A stretch of 57,133 nt of DNA from Lachnospiraceae bacterium (GTDB lineage: Bacteria; Bacillota; Clostridia; Lachnospirales; Lachnospiraceae). Numbering within the stretch: position 1 is the stretch's first letter; every line of letters starts with the position of its first letter. Where the stretch lies: NCBI GenBank assembly GCA_017550425.1, contig JAFZPG010000038.1:1-57133 (forward strand), written 5' to 3'. A program made the translations under genes and the position numbers. The notes under the pieces are model-generated. The model was not told where the DNA came from. It did no database searches and saw only the letters and a list, made by a program, of their open reading frames with translations. Below are positions 54,524-57,133 of the stretch, piece by piece.

Positions 54524-56644
54524 TTGGCTGGTAGAGAATATCCGTTAGAGAGAACCAGAAACATCGGTATCATGGCGCACATCGATGCAGGTAAGACTAC
54601 ATTGACCGAGCGTATCCTGTACTACACCGGTGTTAACTACAAGATTGGTGATACTCATGAGGGTACTGCGACCATGGACTGGATGGAGCAGGAAGCCGAG
54701 AGAGGTATCACGATTACTTCCGCCGCTACGACATGCCATTGGACTTTGGAGAAAGAAGCAAAGAAGATGCCGGGTGCTCTTGAGCATCGTATCAACATTA
54801 TCGATACCCCCGGACACGTTGACTTCACCGTAGAAGTTGAGCGTTCCCTGCGTGTACTCGATAGCGCTGTCGGCGTTTTCTGTGCAAAGGGTGGTGTTGA
54901 GCCGCAGTCTGAGAACGTATGGCGTCAGGCGGATAAGTACAACGTTCCGCGTATGGCATTCATCAACAAGATGGATATCCTGGGCGCTGATTTCTACAGT
55001 GCAGTAGAGCAGATCAAGACCCGTCTGGGTCACAACGCAGTTCCGATCCAGTTGCCGATCGGTAAGGAAGACTCCTTCATGGGAGTTGTTGACCTTTTCG
55101 AGATGAAGGCTTACCTGTATCATGGCGATAAGGGTGAGGACGTAGAGGTTACCGACATCCCGGATGATATGAAGGATGACGCGGAACTGTACAGAACCAA
55201 CATGATCGAGTCGATCTGTGAGACCGATGACGATCTGATGATGCAGTATCTTGAGGGCGAGGAGCCTTCGAACGAAGAACTGAAGAAAGCACTTCGTGCT
55301 GCAACGATCAGTGTTTCCATTATCCCGGTTTGCTGCGGTAGCGCATATCGTAACAAGGGCGTTCAGAAGCTTCTGGATGCGATCCTGGAGTACATGCCCG
55401 CACCTACCGACATTCCTTCGATCCAGGGTGTGGATCTGGACGGAAACGAAGTCGTTCGTCATTCTTCCGATGAAGAGCCTTTCTCCGCTCTGGCATTCAA
55501 GATCATGGCGGATCCGTTCGTAGGTAAGCTTGCATACTTCCGTGTATATTCCGGAACATTGAATTCAGGCTCTTACGTACTGAACGCAACAAAAGGAAAG
55601 AAGGAGCGTGTCGGACGTATCCTTCAGATGCATGCAAATAAGAGAACCGAACTCGATAAGGTTTACTCCGGTGATATCGCCGCAGCCGTAGGCTTCAAGC
55701 TTACCACGACCGGTGATACGATCTGCGATGAGCAGCACCCGGTAATCCTCGAGTCCATGGTATTCCCGGAGCCCGTTATTGATATCGCTATCGAGCCGCT
55801 GACTAAGGCAGCTCAGGGTAAGATGGGCGAGGCACTCTCGAAACTTGCAGAAGAAGATCCGACCTTCCGTGTTCACACGGATCAGGAGACAGGCCAGACC
55901 ATCATCTCCGGTATGGGTGAACTTCACCTGGAGATCATCGTTGACCGTCTGAAGAGAGAGTATCACGTTGAGGCCAATGTCGGCGCTCCTCAGGTTGCTT
56001 ATAAGGAAACCTTTACGAAGGAAGTTACCGTCGACAGTAAGTACGCAAAGCAGTCCGGTGGTCGTGGACAGTACGGACATTGTAAGGTTATCTTCACACC
56101 TATGGAACCCAATGGTGAGAAGACCTTCGAGTTCGAGTCTACGGTAGTCGGCGGTGCTATTCCGAAGGAATACATCCCCGCAGTCGGCGAGGGTATCGAA
56201 GAGGCTACCAAGTGCGGTATCCTGGGCGGTTTCCCCGTGCTCGGCGTACACGCTAACGTATTTGATGGTTCTTACCATGAAGTCGACTCTTCCGAAATGG
56301 CATTCCACATTGCCGGTTCCATGGCATTTAAGGAAGCTATGCAGAAGGGCGGCGCGATCCTTCTTGAGCCGATCATGAAGGTCGAGGTAAGCACCCCCGA
56401 AGATTACATGGGCGATGTTATCGGTGACATCAACTCCCGTCGTGGCCGTATCGAAGGTATGGATGACATCGGCGGCGGTAAGATGATCCGTGGTTACGTT
56501 CCGCTTGCAGAGATGTTCGGTTATTCGACCGACCTCCGTTCCAAGACACAGGGCCGTGGTAACTATTCCATGTTCTTCGAAAAGTATGAGCCGGTTCCGA
56601 AGAATGTTGCAGATAAGGTATTGTCCGCAAAGACCGGTAAATGA
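54524..56644 (+). CDS. fusA: Elongation factor G
   Basis: A 706-residue translocation GTPase. The G domain has AHIDAGKTT (17-25), the effector [19 protein letters not shown] and NKMD. Domains II to V follow, with the C-terminal [10 protein letters not shown] region. The start is TTG, with AGGAGG 8 bases upstream. The usual domain order is complete. It ends the rpsL-rpsG-fusA transcript or reads on into tuf. Confidence 0.98.
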   Translation: MAGREYPLERTRNIGIMAHIDAGKTTLTERILYYTGVNYKIGDTHEGTATMDWMEQEAERGITITSAATTCHWTLEKEAKKMPGALEHRINIIDTPGHVDFTVEVERSLRVLDSAVGVFCAKGGVEPQSENVWRQADKYNVPRMAFINKMDILGADFYSAVEQIKTRLGHNAVPIQLPIGKEDSFMGVVDLFEMKAYLYHGDKGEDVEVTDIPDDMKDDAELYRTNMIESICETDDDLMMQYLEGEEPSNEELKKALRAATISVSIIPVCCGSAYRNKGVQKLLDAILEYMPAPTDIPSIQGVDLDGNEVVRHSSDEEPFSALAFKIMADPFVGKLAYFRVYSGTLNSGSYVLNATKGKKERVGRILQMHANKRTELDKVYSGDIAAAVGFKLTTTGDTICDEQHPVILESMVFPEPVIDIAIEPLTKAAQGKMGEALSKLAEEDPTFRVHTDQETGQTIISGMGELHLEIIVDRLKREYHVEANVGAPQVAYKETFTKEVTVDSKYAKQSGGRGQYGHCKVIFTPMEPNGEKTFEFESTVVGGAIPKEYIPAVGEGIEEATKCGILGGFPVLGVHANVFDGSYHEVDSSEMAFHIAGSMAFKEAMQKGGAILLEPIMKVEVSTPEDYMGDVIGDINSRRGRIEGMDDIGGGKMIRGYVPLAEMFGYSTDLRSKTQGRGNYSMFFEKYEPVPKNVADKVLSAKTGK

Positions 56645-56694
56645 TCCTGAGGCTTCGCAATTCAATTACGAGACCGCATTTTTAGAAATAGGGC

Positions 56695-56723
56695 TTGCAT
56701 TTGAGTGAGATTTGATTTATACT
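56695..56723 (+). promoter_or_regulatory. Separate promoter of tuf
   Basis: TTGCAT (56695-56700), 17 bases and TATACT (56718-56723), about 70 bases ahead of tuf. It lets EF-Tu be made in excess over the rest of the operon. Confidence 0.7.
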
Positions 56724-56793
56724 CGAGATAGCCTGTTTTAATTCAAAAATACAATTTTATAAACCGTAAGGTAAATTTAGGAGGAAGTTTAAA

Positions 56794-57133
56794 ATGGCAA
56801 AGGCTAAGTTTGAAAGAACAAAACCCCATTGTAACATTGGTACCATCGGTCACGTTGACCATGGTAAGACCACACTGACCGCAGCTATCACTAAGGTTCT
56901 GTCCGAGAGAGTAGCAGGTAACTCTGCAGTAGATTTCGAGAACATCGATAAGGCTCCGGAAGAGAGAGAGCGTGGTATCACAATTTCTACCGCACACGTT
57001 GAGTACGAGACCGAGAAGCGTCACTACGCACACGTTGACTGCCCCGGACATGCCGACTACGTTAAGAACATGATCACAGGTGCAGCTCAGATGGACGGCG
57101 CTATCCTCGTTGTAGCAGCTACCGATGGCGTTA
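56794..57133 (+). CDS. tuf: Elongation factor Tu, first 113 residues
   Basis: The frame opens at ATG 56794 behind TAGGAGG and runs off the window. The visible part has [14 protein letters not shown] (P loop), ERERGITIS (switch I) and the [26 protein letters not shown] stretch in spaced form (switch II). EF-Tu carries aminoacyl-tRNA to the ribosome. Confidence 0.97.
   Translation, partial: MAKAKFERTKPHCNIGTIGHVDHGKTTLTAAITKVLSERVAGNSAVDFENIDKAPEERERGITISTAHVEYETEKRHYAHVDCPGHADYVKNMITGAAQMDGAILVVAATDGV

Overview
The window reads as a chromosomal segment of a Gram-positive Clostridia member, most probably Lachnospiraceae. Supports are the gene families (GH127 next to an AraC regulator, LytTR-DUF3021 pairs, a DUF6273-containing lipoprotein, a Cthe_2159-like lipoprotein, DUF624, DUF5662, TIGR01440, clostridial NADP-type glutamate dehydrogenase), strong AGGAGG ribosome-binding sites, a CIRCE heat-shock operator and a 140-residue Bacillota-type S12. 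The genus cannot be fixed from the sequence. No rRNA, tRNA, transposase, phage gene, integrase or cas gene was found.

Layout. 1-4.9 kb: end of an unknown gene, a GH127 glycosidase diverging from its likely AraC-type regulator, then two paralogous zinc-ribbon/six-helix membrane proteins. 5-8.3 kb: phosphoketolase on the minus strand, with a 75-bp repeat array upstream. 8.4-13 kb: PHP phosphatase, thiamine pyrophosphokinase, TIM-barrel epimerase and Nudix hydrolase, then a LytTR/DUF3021/membrane-protein operon. 13-18.1 kb: a second array, a BspA-type LRR lipoprotein and a very large multidomain subtilase lipoprotein. 18.1-25.5 kb: a roughly 300-bp foldback sequence, a heterodimeric ABC exporter, a second LytTR/DUF3021 pair and a VWA/zinc-ribbon protein. 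25.6-33.5 kb: a histidine kinase and response regulator followed by a surface/zinc-ribbon/TPM gene set, cyclophilin, an acetyltransferase and DUF5662. 33.6-40.5 kb: membrane proteins, another zinc-ribbon protein, ispE, a GntR regulator, a DUF1934 protein and pgi. 40.5-44 kb: a third array, a beta-CASP metallo-beta-lactamase protein, a fourth array and a possible PD-(D/E)XK protein. 44-52 kb: TIGR01440 protein, UAP-type pyrophosphorylase, gdhA, aldo/keto reductase, purC, an XRE regulator and hsp20 with CIRCE. 52-57 kb: a lipoprotein and the str operon rpsL-rpsG-fusA, then tuf from its own promoter.

The strongest unexplained signal is a set of four intergenic tandem arrays (about 7.6-8.3, 13.05-13.34, 40.54-40.89 and 42.84-43.11 kb). 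Three have an exact 74-bp period. Each of their units holds a 36-bp core framed by GCTAAC and GTTAGC, followed by a 38-bp linker. Core interiors and linkers are homogeneous within an array but unrelated between arrays, so the arms and the geometry are what is shared. The fourth has a 75-bp period and GCCTAA/TTAGGC arms. A second unexplained signal is the nearly continuous foldback at 18149-18450.

Regulation visible in the sequence: about fifteen promoters with 16-18 bp spacing, many with a TTGCAW rather than a TTGACA -35 box; CIRCE over the hsp20 promoter; TTACR direct repeats upstream of two zinc-ribbon membrane genes; and a terminator folded across the rpsL promoter.
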